Positions 21,851-33,294 of a DNA stretch of 64,000 nt are shown one piece after another. The position numbers and the translations under genes are program-made. Source of the DNA: Tetraselmis striata (taxonomy: Eukaryota > Chlorophyta > Chlorodendrophyceae > Chlorodendrales > Chlorodendraceae); assembly GCA_006384855.1 (NCBI GenBank), contig VCJN01001789.1, positions 62,001 through 126,000 of the forward strand, written 5' to 3'. The notes below the pieces were generated by a model. That model worked only from the letters and a program-made list of their open reading frames with translations. It ran no database searches and was not told the DNA's origin. Numbering within the stretch: the first letter of the stretch is position 1; the number at the start of each line of letters is the position of its first letter.

Positions 21851-22105
21851 TTTCCTCTTTCCTTGTCTACTGAGCATGCGGGGTACGTACATCACAATTA
21901 TCCACTACGTGTATCCACGTGGCGTACCCGCACCGCCCGAGGGCTGCATCAATCTAGCAACAACTCGGTGTTTCATCGTCGGCACTGCCACGGACGGGAG
22001 CCGCTGTAAGCCCGTACGGTATAATCCCGCGCGCGATTCCCGACGCAGCCATCCCGGGTAACGATGCCCCCCGCATGCTGCTCGTCGCGTGCTTAATAAA
22101 AGCAC
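21841..22105 (+). repeat. Diverged direct repeat, left copy
   Basis: Shares with 23768-24035 the start GTTGGGGTTTCC, TTGTCTRCT, a CGCCCGAGG/GCTGCATC block, GATTCCCGACGCAGCCATCC and GCATGCTGCT then GTGCTTAA. Flanks a ~1.7-kb interval that holds a minisatellite. The arrangement recalls the two ends of an old LTR-type element without coding content, but similarity is only moderate, so the element would be ancient. Confidence 0.4.
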
Positions 22106-22549
22106 GAGCGCACGGCCTACGTAATCGACATATAGGCGTACTTTTCATGCTTAAAGCCCCAAGGATCTTAAATCAACGCGAATTGCCCCCATGCATAACG
22201 GGAAGGCGCAAGCTGGATTTTAAGTTGAAAGGGTGAATGATGTTGTTAACGTCTAACTTGAACTAATGTGGCAATGCATATAATAATCCTTCAAGTCGGC
22301 CGAACCAATTTATTTTCCCCTTATAGAAACGAAGAATACACAAATACATCACGGCTCCCCATGTCGCCGGCCTTCGGCTCGTCGGCGAAGAACACCGCCA
22401 TTTCCGGGCAAGAACGATCCATGCATGCGCCGGTGGGACCTACGGCTTCAACGCGCTACTCCACGCCACAACTTGGCTGCCCTTTCGCAGCCCCAAGCAC
22501 ACAGTCGGTCGGTGCCTGCCGATCACCGTTGTGTGCTGCCGCCTTCGGC

Positions 22550-23540
22550 GCCCCACGCAGACATCTTGCGCCACCGTGCCGCTACTACGCGAAGCTGGTC
22601 GGCCTCGTCGAGCCGCCGTTGCTCCGTGCTCTTGGGTCAGGGCACGGAGCTGGTCAGCGACATCACCAAGCCGCTACTGCACCGCTACTACCGTGCCGCA
22701 ACTACCCACACCGCTGAACCTTGTGCCCCAGCAGCTCTCGCAGCCCGGGCACGCAGCTAGTTGCCGCCATCGGGCCGCCACTGCACCATGTGCCCGTTTG
22801 CTTTCGCAGTCCGCGCTGCACGCAGCTCGTCGGCGCCATCATGCCGGCACTTCACCATGTGGCCCCGGTCGCTTCCGCCGCCCGGGCAAGCAGTTAGTCG
22901 GTGCCAACGGGCCGGCACTGCCCGCTCTGCCATGGCAGCTTTCGCAGCCGGGGCACACAGCTGGTCGGCGCCAATGGGCCGCCACTACAACATGTCCCGG
23001 TCGCTTCCGCCGCCCGGGCACGCGGTTGGTCTGCGCCATCGGGCCGCTACTTTACCATGTGCCCCGGCAGCTCTTGCAGCCCGGGCACGCAGTTGGTCGG
23101 TGGCATCAGGCCGCCACTGCACCCTATCCCCCGGTCGCTCCCGCGGCCCGGGTACGCAGCTGGTCGGCGCCAACGGGCCGCCACTGCACCCTGTGCCCCA
23201 CCAGCTTTTCGCAGCATGGGCGCGCGTGTGGTCGGGGCCAACGGGCCGCCACTATACCCTTTGCCCCGGTCGATTCCGCGGCGCGCCCGGGCACGCATCT
23301 GGTCTGCGCCATCAGGCCGTTACTGCACCATGTGACCCGGCAGGTTTTACAGCCCGGGCACGCAGCAGGTCGGCGCCATCAAGCCGCCACTGCACCCTAT
23401 ACCCCGCCGGCCGCTTCCGCGGCCCGGGCAAGCATTTGGTCGGCGCCATCAGCCCGCCACTGCAACCCGTGCCCCGGCAGCTCTCGCGGCCGGGTACGCA
23501 TCTGGTCGGCGCTGTCCGGCGGTCGCTGCACGCTTGGCTT
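22550..23540. repeat. Minisatellite, ~67-bp unit, about 14 units
   Basis: Repeated phrase of the kind CCCGGGCACGCAGCTGGTCG-GCGCCATC-GGGCCGCCACTGCACC. Unit starts at 22751, 22820, 22888, 22955, 23020, 23087, 23154, 23222, 23293, 23360, 23430 and 23496 give spacings of 65-71. Units alternate between a CGGTCGCTTCCGC and a CGGCAGCTCT variant. Long frames stay open across it in more than one phase, because 67 is not a multiple of three and the unit lacks stops; I do not call a protein. Confidence 0.85.
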
Positions 23541-23767
23541 GCCAGGCTACCCCTAATGCTGCCCTACCATGCGCGGAGATATGACTACAGACTACATCGT
23601 CCGCTTCCCCCCACTGCCCTTCGCACGCCCCGCCGTGCGACAGTAGGCAGCCGATTTTCTCAGGCGCAGTCGCTGCTCTCCCGCCCGGCCGGCGCCCTGC
23701 GGCCGGCGCCCAAGATATTTTGGCAATGTGCATTCGCCCCTCCCTCCCTTGACATGCTTACTACTAG

Positions 23768-24035
23768 TAGTTGGGGTTTCCGTTCCCTTGTCTGCTTGGC
23801 GGGCGCGGTAAGGTGCCAGCATGTCCGGTGCTAGTATACCCGTATCGCCCGAGGAGCTGCATCGATCCCGCAGCCCCTCGAGGAGCTGCGTCAACCCAGT
23901 AGCCCCTCGGCAATTTCATCGTCCGGCGGAAGTTCCCGTTCACCCGTACGGCACCACCTTGCTTGCGCGCGGTTCCCGACGCAGCCATCCCAGGTAGCGT
24001 TGCTCCCGCATGCTGCTTCGTCGTGTGCTTAAAAG
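23768..24035 (+). repeat. Diverged direct repeat, right copy
   Basis: Partner of 21841-22105 (see that entry). It lies just outside the left end of the DNA transposon. Confidence 0.4.
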
Positions 24036-24230
24036 CACCAGGGGCTTGCCTGTCCCCATCTTCCTTTGTCGCGGCGCACCCACCATGGGGTCGCGCCGCG
24101 ACAGCCACACTCACCCTCCCCTCACTTCGTCGTTCATTTTCGCGGGTCTGCCTCTTAGGCTTTCCAGCCCCTCCCAAAAGTTGTAATTGTGCCGAAGCAC
24201 CTTTTCGGCAGTATTCCCGCGCCCCCTCCT

Positions 24231-24357
24231 TCCCTTATAGAGGAGTTCCACGATAAGGTGCCCGTACAGAATTACGGTGTTAAGCATTCGTACCCGTATT
24301 TTCGCTACGGAGAACCGCTCCGCCGCAGCCCAGGGCCAGCGCACCGCGCCCGCGCAG
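24231..24357 (+). repeat. Left terminal inverted repeat of transposon
   Basis: Begins TCCCTTATAGAGGAGTTCCA and ends at CGCCCGCGCAG. Nearly identical, in inverse orientation, to 28404-28527; differences include GAGGAG versus GAG near the tip and a few single bases. Confidence 0.9.
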
Positions 24358-24436
24358 TTGCATTGCTGACCGCCGTCGGCACATCGTCATTCCAACCCTA
24401 ACCGCACCTGACCGCTCCGTGTTGGCCACCCACGAG

Positions 24437-26761
24437 ATGGGCATCCCAGGTCTCCTTACCCTCGTTGACCCCATATGCGAGAAGACCAACTTGTATGCAC
24501 TGGCCCGCGGGAGGCGTTTAGGCATTGACGGTCACGTTTGGATGCACCAGTTGGGCTACCACCACGCGCAATCCATTGTCTTGGACAAGGACTACGAGCC
24601 GCTCGCCAAGCACTTCCTGCAGCAAACACAGGGGTAGACCTTTTGTTTGTCTTCGATGGAGCACCCACGCCCGCGAAGCGGTCTACAGACTCCGCGCGTC
24701 AGGTTAGGCGTGCGAAAGCGTATGCCGCAGTTCAGTACGATGGCGCTGAAGCCGACCCTAAGATGCTGCGCGCCGCTGTTTCCTTGGGATGGACGGCTGT
24801 CGTGGCAGTGTTATCACAGCTCCGCCGCGCAGGGATCCCCTACATCGTCGCGCCCTTTGAGGCAGACGCGCAGCTGTCTTTGCTTGCGCGCGACGGGAAG
24901 ATATCGGCTGCAGTCACAATCGACAGCGACTTCATCATCCACGGCTTGCCCAGGGTTTTTTTTAAGGTCAACTGGAGGTCAGGCCGTTGTCTTCTGTACT
25001 CCAAGGCGGTGCTGCAGGATCCTGACCGGTGGCCATAACTGCCATCCAAGTTTAAGCCCCCGCAGCAGCTTTTACCCATCGTGAAGGATGCTGGGCTGCC
25101 TGCTATGTTGTGCTTCGGGCTGCTGGACGGCTGTGATTATGGTATCAAGATAAGGGGTGTCGGTGTGGTGAAAGCCGCGGAAATCCTGGAGGATGTGGTT
25201 AAGCAGCATGGTGCTGTTGCGCTCCAAGATGTCAGAGGAGCAGTGACTCTGATGGCGCAGGAAGTTCTAAAGCACCTCAACAGGCGGGGAGGTAACCCCC
25301 CCCCCCTTCCCAAAATGGTAACTCCAGTAGTGCCGACTTCACATTGTGGAGTGCTATTTTTTCTATTCTTTTTTCTTGCCAAGTGCACTTTTAACAATTC
25401 TGCATCACTATTCTGCATGCTGTGTGCTGTGCAGATTTTGATGCCGATGCATGGATACCTACTGCACTTAACGCCATTGATGTATTTCAGCACGCGCTGG
25501 CGTATAATCCCGAAACGCGCAAAGTGGAGACTGTCGACCATATGCCAATCAACGAAGCCATCACGCGCTGGCCCTTCCTCGGCTTCAACATCAATGATTG
25601 TGATGCGGAGGGCAGGGCATTGGGCCTCATCACCCCTGCAGGGGCACCTCAGGAGCTACCTCATGTGAGCAGTATTCGCACTCCAGCCATTGCATGGCAG
25701 CTGACAGAAGATATGGTCTTGGGCCCAGAGCTGCGGGAGCCTTTTCCATTACCAAATGAACATGGTGAGTGGCCGGCTGACTTCCGCCCGACCGTTGCAC
25801 AACTGCGGCACTGGTGCCGTACCAGGCATGGAATGCCTTTATTCTCTGGGGCATCTCGCTCCGACCTAGTGAGGCGGGTGAAGGAGCGTCAATTGGTGGA
25901 GAAAGAAATGCAGGATAAGGAAGAGCGGGTGCTATTTCGTGACCCGCATGGCCGCAGTCTCCAGGATCATATTCTGTCCAGTCACCCTGATCAGGCATGG
26001 CATTTCGCTGAGGCTACTGATGGCGAACGAGAGGAGCTGCTGCCCACAGAGGGCTGGGTGACTGGCATTCAACAGATTGGGCGCGATGCGCCCACTGTGG
26101 ATCATACGCTTTTGCTGTCGCACTGGGAGCACAGATTACACCTGCTAAATGGTGGTACGCGTACAATCTTGGACGACGCCTTCTCCCGCGTTGTGGAGAT
26201 GCAGCACCTGCCTCACTTTGCGTTTCACCCCAATGAGAACGCAACCATGCCTCGCACTCGGCATGGGTGGAGTGCAGCGTGTCAGCACTTCCAGGCTTGC
26301 GCCGTTTCATTTCCCGCATCCTGCGTTGTGGCTGCACATGCCCTCTGAGATCAAGTGCAGATTGTGTGCATTTGCTCATGCTTATGGTGGTCATTCTGAA
26401 CCTGCCGCGCCCATGGGGTGAGCCACCCTGCACCTCTTTGCGATGCGCATGGCTGAATCCTGGTAACGGCGACACCTACGACGTCACCACCCCCTTGCCT
26501 TTCATTCTATTCATGCGCACCAGCTTCACTCCTCAGCGCCTCAGGGACGCAAGTGGGATGGCGAGGCGGGTGCTGCCCCTTTCAGACAATGCAGGGTGGC
26601 GCTACAAGTTCAACCCTGTGCCACTCGCGGACCGCGATGCCGTTCAACATGGCCGCAGCACTGCAGCACGTGTGGCTGCCAGGGAGGCGCTATGGGAGGA
26701 GATGCAGCGTGCCCTAAACGGAGACCGATGTGCAGCCGATGTTGCGTGGCGTGGGCTGTGA
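24437..26761 (+). pseudogene. XPG/EXO1-like (FEN superfamily) nuclease of the transposon, SAP domain
   Basis: Structure-specific 5' nuclease family. The ATG at 24437 opens with MGIPGLLTLV as in XPG N-domains, then RRLGIDGHVWMHQL. The XPG-I block has IPYIVAPFEADAQLSLLARD and VTIDSDFIIHG, with the acidic residues that bind metal, followed by the H3TH block LLDGCDYGIKIRGVG. An intron at 25292-25434 (donor followed by a C run) joins HLNRRG to DFDADAWIP in frame. Then comes a SAP-like stretch (PTVAQLRHWCRTRHGMPLFS) and an unassigned tail to TGA near 26761. Damage: one base seems lost in a G run near 24,630, there is an in-frame TAA at 25036-25038, and the frame changes again around 26,270-26,410. 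The G-run change could also be a sequencing error. Confidence 0.8.
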
Positions 26762-26957
26762 GCTTGATGTTGTGGCTGCAAACACGTACTTGTGTTGTGT
26801 GCATGCAATGCAGGGCAGAGCAACATATGGTAGGCCACATCATAGGCCGGGTGGGACAGGGGCCCTCACTCATACCCTTCCACAGGGTGGGGGATATGTA
26901 ATCATCATCCACATTATTTTACGTGTGAGACGGTTCAGAAATAGATATTGCATTACA
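26762..26957. other. Convergent spacer inside the transposon
   Basis: About 200 bp between the 3' ends of the nuclease and transposase genes; no further coding signal. Confidence 0.5.
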
Positions 26958-28317
26958 TTAGAAGTCTGCCTCTGCAGCCTCTTGCTCTGCATCCGCCGCA
27001 CCAGTGGATGCTGAGCTGCAAAGAGGGCGCTGCAGGTTGCACAGATGTCCTACGACATTAAAGGCCTTCTCTATCATATCTACAGAGTATAGAGACAGTT
27101 TCTTACCAGAGAAAACCCTCCAGTTATGCACGCGGCTGAAATGCCGCTCTACATTGATGCGCAGGTTAGACTTCTCTCCGTTGCCCTGCCTCTCATCCGC
27201 TGTGTAGTGACGCTGCCCCTGCCAACGCCGCGCTGGTGCAACAATGCGTGCACCGCGCGCAACAACCAACGCCTCGCACTGGTCAAACCCCTTGGGCCGG
27301 TCCACCAGTCCATCCAGCATGCCGTCAATCTCCGCATTTTTCCTCTCCAGCTCCTTAGCCAGGTTAGCTATCACATTGCCACGTGTGTGCTGAGCAGCGC
27401 CAAGCTGCGCCTGCACGTGCTCAAGCTGCTCCATCAGCACCTCCTTCTCCCTCGCGGCCTGCCCAAGCTTCTCCCGCAGCCTCTCCGCCTCTATTTTTGC
27501 TGTTGAGTAAAGATTCTTGTTGTCCGCCAATTGTTCCTCCAACAGCTTAATTCTCGACCGCATGTGGGGAACCACCAGGGAGTCCATCTCTGATGCACCT
27601 GACCGAGGGCGAGGAGCAGGCGGTTGCTGCATGGGCTCATTTAAACCGCCGCGTGGCAGCGGCGAGCCCCAACGAGCCGGGGCACTAGGCGGCAGCCTAG
27701 GTGAGGGGGGGATGTTCTCCTGCTCCCTAATGCTCGGAGACCTTGGCCTCACTCTAGAGAGGACAGAGGACGTAGCTGCTCGCTGTTGGCTGTTTGTGCT
27801 TATGCTCCTGAGCGGTGACCGAAACGCTGCCCGCGGACCTGCCGGCGTCGACGGCTGCACACCAGTGGAGCCTACTGCGGCAGCCATGCCAGCTCCACGG
27901 GAGAGAGCGAGGGCGCTGACGCACGGGGGTAGCAGCGCTGACGGGCGGCGGCCGCGGCGCTGCACGTCGCGCGCAGTTTTGGTCAACTGCATCCTTGAAC
28001 GGCAGAGGGGTTGCACCGGGCTTCAACGCCTTACCCACCGCGCCACCTTTTCTCTTGATGTCCCTTTTGTCGCTGTCCGCGAAGTGGGAGGTGTGTACCT
28101 TGTAGCTCCTAGGGTTCTTGAGCACCTTGTCGCGGTAAGTTGGGTCATTGAAGACGAGGATGTCGACGACCTTCCGGTAGTGGTCTGGGTCACGCGCGAG
28201 CGTGTCCATGCCATGCGCATTCTTGGTGACCGGTTTGCGACAGTTCGGGTGGTTGCAGACGCAGTATTCCCCGCGTGCATCTTTCGGGGTGGGTAGCGGA
28301 GTGTTTTGCGTCGACAT
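26958..28317 (-). pseudogene. THAP-coiled-coil-DDE_Tnp_4 transposase, internally deleted
   Basis: ATG at 28317. N-terminal THAP-like finger: CVCNHPNC, then YKVHTSHF and LKPGATPLPF, which corresponds to the AVPTIF box; the third ligand is His (HxxH) where THAP normally has CxxH. A Pro/Ser-rich linker follows, then a coiled coil at about 27,300-27,565 (KLLEEQLADNKN and on). After that comes the end of a DDE_Tnp_4 domain (KGFDQCEALVVARGARIVAP, RINVERHFSRVHNWRVFSGK, GHLCNLQRPL) to TAA at 26958. The reading frame shifts once in the linker near 27,900-28,000. The helix-turn-helix and the part of the DDE core with the first catalytic aspartate are absent between coiled coil and the KGFD motif, so this copy could not encode an active transposase. 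Confidence 0.75.
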
Positions 28318-28403
28318 GATGTGGGTATGAGAGGTAGGAGATGACGATGTGGTGACTGGCGACAAGATGTCTGAGCAATGTGTGAGCGACCGAGTCAACA
28401 ATT

Positions 28404-28527
28404 CTGCGCGGGCGCGGTGCGCTGGCCTTGGGCTGCGGCGGAGCGGTTCTCTGTAGCGAAAATACGGGTACGAATGCTTAACACCGTAATTCTGTACGGG
28501 CACCTTATTGTGGAACTCTATTAGGGA
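28404..28527 (-). repeat. Right terminal inverted repeat of transposon
   Basis: Reverse complement begins TCCCTAATAGAGTTCCACAA, matching the left end. See left TIR entry. Confidence 0.9.
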
Positions 28528-29389
28528 GCTACAGGGTACTGAGTACGGGTACCCGTACTGTTACTGTGTTAACTACAGCTGCAGGTACCTGCGGAATACC
28601 TAGTCGCTAATCCTTTGTAGTTAGAACGAGGGTAATAATCCTTCGTCGCTTACATACAGGGTAGTCGCGCTAGTCTTTTTTTCATTCCCGCTTCTTCACG
28701 TATACGGGTTGATAGTCACTTGCGCTGAGTTTTCGTGGTACAGGGTACAGGGTACAATCTTCTCCGCCCGCCTGCTGACGTGTCATCTGTGACAGCGTGC
28801 ATGGCTTTCGGATAGGAATCACGTGACCATGAGTAACAGCACGGCCGCCTGTCGGCGGCGTATACGGCGAAAAGACCCTCTTGTCATCACGTCGGCATAT
28901 CCGGGCGGGAAACGAATAATCGATCATTTTAAAATGATACAAAAAACTTCTCTATACCACCGGATGGATTCCGCCCAGTTCACGCATGTCGATTCCGTCT
29001 TTTACGCCGGCCTGGCAGAGCCCCTAAAGCAGCGCAGCCATATCCAGGCGGGCGCCCTGGCTGAAGGACAACCCCTAACGTAGAAAAGGACCCGCCCAAA
29101 CGTACCGGCTCGGGAACATACGCCCCTCCTCGCGGGTACTGGCGCCCTCACCTGCACACAACCCGTTGTTCGAGCGCGCTCCTATTGCCAACGCCGCGAG
29201 CCACGCAGGGCGACCACATGCCGTGCACCCACAGCCTCCCGTCTGTGAGCGCTCGACGCTCTAACGCGACCGTTCTCCGCGCGGTGGTCTGCGACGTGCA
29301 GCAGTTACCAGAGGGTCGGACTTCCAGCTGCTGGCTCCGACAAATCGCGTAGTGTATTTTGGCATCCCCGCGTCATTGCGCCTGCCGAG
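28528..29389. promoter_or_regulatory. Region between transposon and PP2C gene
   Basis: Upstream of the phosphatase start, so it should include its promoter and leader. The part near 28,530-28,680 has GTACCCGTAC-type short palindromes and AATCCTT motifs that recur elsewhere in the window. No gene seen. Confidence 0.35.
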
Positions 29390-31785
29390 ATGGCGGACAA
29401 GAAGCTGCGCCTCACGCAGGCCACCATCAACGGTATGAAGTACCAGACACGGTACGCCGTGGCACAGGTGCCGACCCACAAGAATGAGGACACCTGGGCG
29501 GTGTATGACGGCTCAACACACGACTTCGGGACGATGGCGGACGCCGTGTTCATGGTACGCTTTTACCCCCGCTGGCGCCCGTCATCGCGCATTTCTGCCG
29601 TTGGTATTATTTTGCTCCGAAGCTACTAACTACTTGTTCTATCTAACGGATAGGGATATTACCGATGGGGAACTACGGACAGGGATATTTTAATTAAGTG
29701 GATTCGGCCCTGTTTGGCGCCGCATTCGCATCCATAATTTATATAAATTATTATTGGCGACTACGTACGGCACCACGGCAGTTACTGTTACCCTCGCACC
29801 TCGGCTCTTATCAGCACCAGCGCCGCTCGCCAAGCGCCCGGCCGGCGAGCAAGGCGGCATGCGTGCTGTGGTAGCCCGTCGGTGACACAGCGCCGGCCTG
29901 ACTGCGGCGGCGGGGCGCAGGTATGCGACGGGCACGGCGGGCGCCAGGCGGCGTCGATGTGCGAGAAGCAGCTGATCCCGTTGTTGAAGAAGCAGCACCA
30001 GGAGGTGAGCAAGACGCTGGGCACCGCGCGGCCGAGCGGCACCAACGACCCCGCGGAGGAGGAGAGCGGCCCGCAGGCGGAGCTGAAGGCCAAGCTGGCG
30101 GACCGCAACAACTGGATGGGCCACGCCATGGACACCGCCATCGAGGAGTCGTTCCGCGTGATGGACCTGGAGGTCAAGAAGTACACCACCGCAGGCACCA
30201 CCTGCTCCATCATCATCGCCCGAGAGTGCGCCGCCCTGCTTCCCACGTACCCCCTGCAGCACTCTGATGCTGATGTTGGCCGCACTGCGCCCTCTGATAT
30301 ATATCTGACTAGCACCGGTACCCGATAGTGGTGTATATATATTTTGTATTATAGTGGCGCTGCCGCAGTAATAACACTGCAAACAGGAACCTGGTCCTGC
30401 CTGCCGGAGGTCCAAGCCTAATGAAACTATTACAGAACCATAGCAATGCTCTTACATATTGCATGCAAGCCAAATTTCAGGATTGCAATAAGGGCTCTTA
30501 TAGGCGAGCCGGCACTTGTACATCTACGTATACACACACATGTGTCTACATATACATATACACGTACTTATGCATATACTTTTACATGTACAGGTGCATA
30601 TGCATGTACTTGTGTATGTAGCAAGGCAGTGCTTATCATGCCACATTAGCTCGTGCTCCGCATCGGCGCGCGCCGGCTGCGGACAGAGGAATGCAGTGAA
30701 GGGGGCTGAGAATGCGCTTCTGCGCCGCCTCTTCACCCGCACGCAGGGACCCGCTCGACGACACGGAGCTGAGCTCCGCGGACCCGTGCGTGATGCTGAA
30801 GTGCGCGTGGGTGGGGGACTCGCGCGCCACGCGCTCGCTGACGGGCCCCAAGGGGCACGAGGACTGCGAGGACATGTCGCGCGACCACCGGCCGGACGCG
30901 GGCCCCGAGCTGTCGCGCCTGAACCAGTCGGTGCACGGCGCGCTGGACCTCTCGAAGGACATCATCGTGGTCGAGCAGGACCACGGCCACAAGCGCGAGA
31001 TGAGCGTGAGGAGCGAGACTGGCGCCATCGAGCCCATGTCAGACACCCCCCCCCCCCCCCACACACACACACTCGCACTCCTCCCTCTCGCGGGCGCCTT
31101 TTGCCCTCTGAGGGGGGGCGCTTTGCCGTGAGGGGAAGGTGGCAATGGAATAACAATGAGGAGGTGGGGGGGGGGGGGGGGGAGGGTACGCACTAGGATA
31201 TACACCCCGGGGATTCAACGCGGCATTTTGACAGGCGGTTGCCGCAGGCTTCGGCGGCACGCAAACGCACACCTCTCTTGCACGGGCCCGGTTATCGTGC
31301 TCCCACGGCGGCCCGGTGACGGCAGCAGGGGCGGGCGCCGGCGCACCGATAACAACCCGGAATATGGGCGTCGAACCGGTCGGTTGCGTGCCGCCTAGAA
31401 GAACATGCGCTAGAGGTCCCGCTGTAGTTCGGCCTACATCTGACCTTTGGACAGGTGGGGGCAGGTATGTAGTCGCTTTGTTCCTCTCACCGCGCCGACC
31501 CCTGGCACGCATGCCGCTGTCCACCCCCCTCCCTCCTCTCTGGCACAGCCGCCCCTGACGCCGCCCGCGCCTGCGCTGCAGGGGCAACACCTTCAACAAG
31601 CTCAGCCGGTCGCTGTCCGTGCACGGCGGCGTGCGCGTCTGCTACGACACGCCCGGCTTCCCCGTCGAGTCCAGCGTGCACGGCACCTCGAGGCGGACCC
31701 CCAAGAGCGGCCCCATGTCCATGACCATGTCGCAGCATGGCCCCAGGACCGCCAAGGTGCCTCCCCCCCCCCCCCTCTTTCAATT

Positions 31786-31829
<44 letters not shown>

Positions 31830-33247
31830 GTAGGCAAAGGCATGGGAGCATGCGCATGCGCTTGCAGTGCAGGAGTACGAGGGGCGGTGGCAAACATGGC
31901 AAGCAGCGAGAGTCTTAGCCGGGGGGGGGGGGGGGGGGGTTGATGGGGGCGGGTAGCAGGCGGCTGTGCCCCAGGGTGAGGATGCACCTGCCGTGAATCA
32001 ACGCTCATGTTGCCCCCCCCCCCCCCGGGTGGATCTCTGCAGGCGCGCGTTGCGTTGCCGGTGGTTCGTTCGGATGCGCAGCACGCGGCCGTCCCCATGG
32101 AGGGCGTGGCAGACCTGAAGGACCTGCGCATCAGCGTGAGCCCCCCCCCCCCCCCCCCCCCGCCCGCCCTCTGCCCTTGCACTGTCCACCCCCGCCGCAC
32201 TGCACACCCCCCGGGTCCGTGTGTCGCTGCCGAGGCAGCGCCTGAGCGGGCAGGTGCCTGACTCTGTGGGCGGCATGCGGTGCGGTGGCGCGATGCCGCG
32301 ACGGCAACCGCAGAAAGACAGCGGCGGCACCCTCGCGCGCGGCATGCCGCGGACCCGGAGCGAGGGCGTCATCAACAAGTTCGCGTCGATGGTGTGCCCC
32401 CCCCCCCCCCCCCCTTCCGGCCCTTGCCTCGGCTGCTGCCCCGTGCCCCCGCCCTGCCCAATGGTCCCCCTTCCAATGGACCTGACCATCGCCCCCGTCC
32501 CCCCGCCTGCCGCCTGCCCGTGCGCAGGGCGGCAGCGACAGCGACAGCGAGAGCTTCCATGGAGAGAAATCCAACAAGTCCAAGTCCGGCGCCATGGTGC
32601 GCCGCACCCCCCCCCCCCCCCCCCCCCTCCCCTCCAACCCTGCTACGGGCACACCCGCTTGCCTTCCGCCCCTCTCCCCCAGTACCCGTTCAGTGGCGTG
32701 TGCCCGAGTTGGGGCAGCAGTCCTGCGCGTCTGCGGAGTTGAGCGAGGTGGCGGCAGGTGTGAGCGGCCTTGGGGTGGGCTGCACAAGAGCGGAACGGAT
32801 CGCGCCGATTGTTACACAGGGCGTTTGCATGGAGGGGGGGGGGGGGGGGGATATTGTACAATATAGCGCACAATTACACACCGTCCACGGAGCAACAAGT
32901 AATGAATTGTTTTCGACCTTTGCGCCGTAATATTCGTGATGTATTCGTTATACATTCTGACTTGTTTCTCCGATTTGATAGTTTCCCCTCTTTGCATTGG
33001 GGGTCAAAAAGGTTATTTATTCGCAGGCCGTTGGTGTTTGTACGGTGTGCATATTCGAACAATTATAAACGGTGGCCGGCGGCGGCTATCGGGGCATATC
33101 TTTGGGCATATCTTTTACCCTGCCTGGCAGAGGTCATAGGTAGACGAACCAAGGGCGGGCCCACAGCGGATGTTCTTCTAGGTCACATGCAAGCCCAACT
33201 TGAGGCGTATGGTAAGGGTTCTCATTGGTGCGCCGGCACCCGCAGGA

Positions 33248-33294
<47 letters not shown>

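Larger units (their letters stand above)
24231..28527. mobile_element. DNA transposon (4.3 kb) with THAP-DDE transposase and XPG-like nuclease
   Basis: Bounded by inverted repeats of 127 bp (left) and 124 bp (right). Between them are two opposite-strand genes: a + strand XPG/EXO1-family nuclease and a - strand transposase with a THAP zinc finger, a coiled coil and the end of a DDE_Tnp_4 domain. This DDE type with THAP is known in the PIF/Harbinger-ISL2EU group. From memory, animal ISL2EU elements pair the transposase with a YqaJ-type nuclease; here the partner is an XPG-family nuclease. Both genes are damaged, so the copy is not autonomous. I could not fix a target-site duplication. Confidence 0.8.

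Noticed and set aside
22531-23834. Two overlapping frames of 341 and 357 codons as genes
   Set aside because: They read a 67-bp minisatellite in shifting phase; open only because the unit has no stops. Kept as a finding, not as a CDS.
25036-25038. TAA read as glutamine (alternative genetic code)
   Set aside because: Other genes in the window end properly at TAA, TAG and TGA, and the same nuclease frame has other damage; a decayed transposon gene is simpler.
31487-32787. Long minus-strand frames rich in Gly and Pro
   Set aside because: Antisense to PP2C exons and C-tract introns; no motif.
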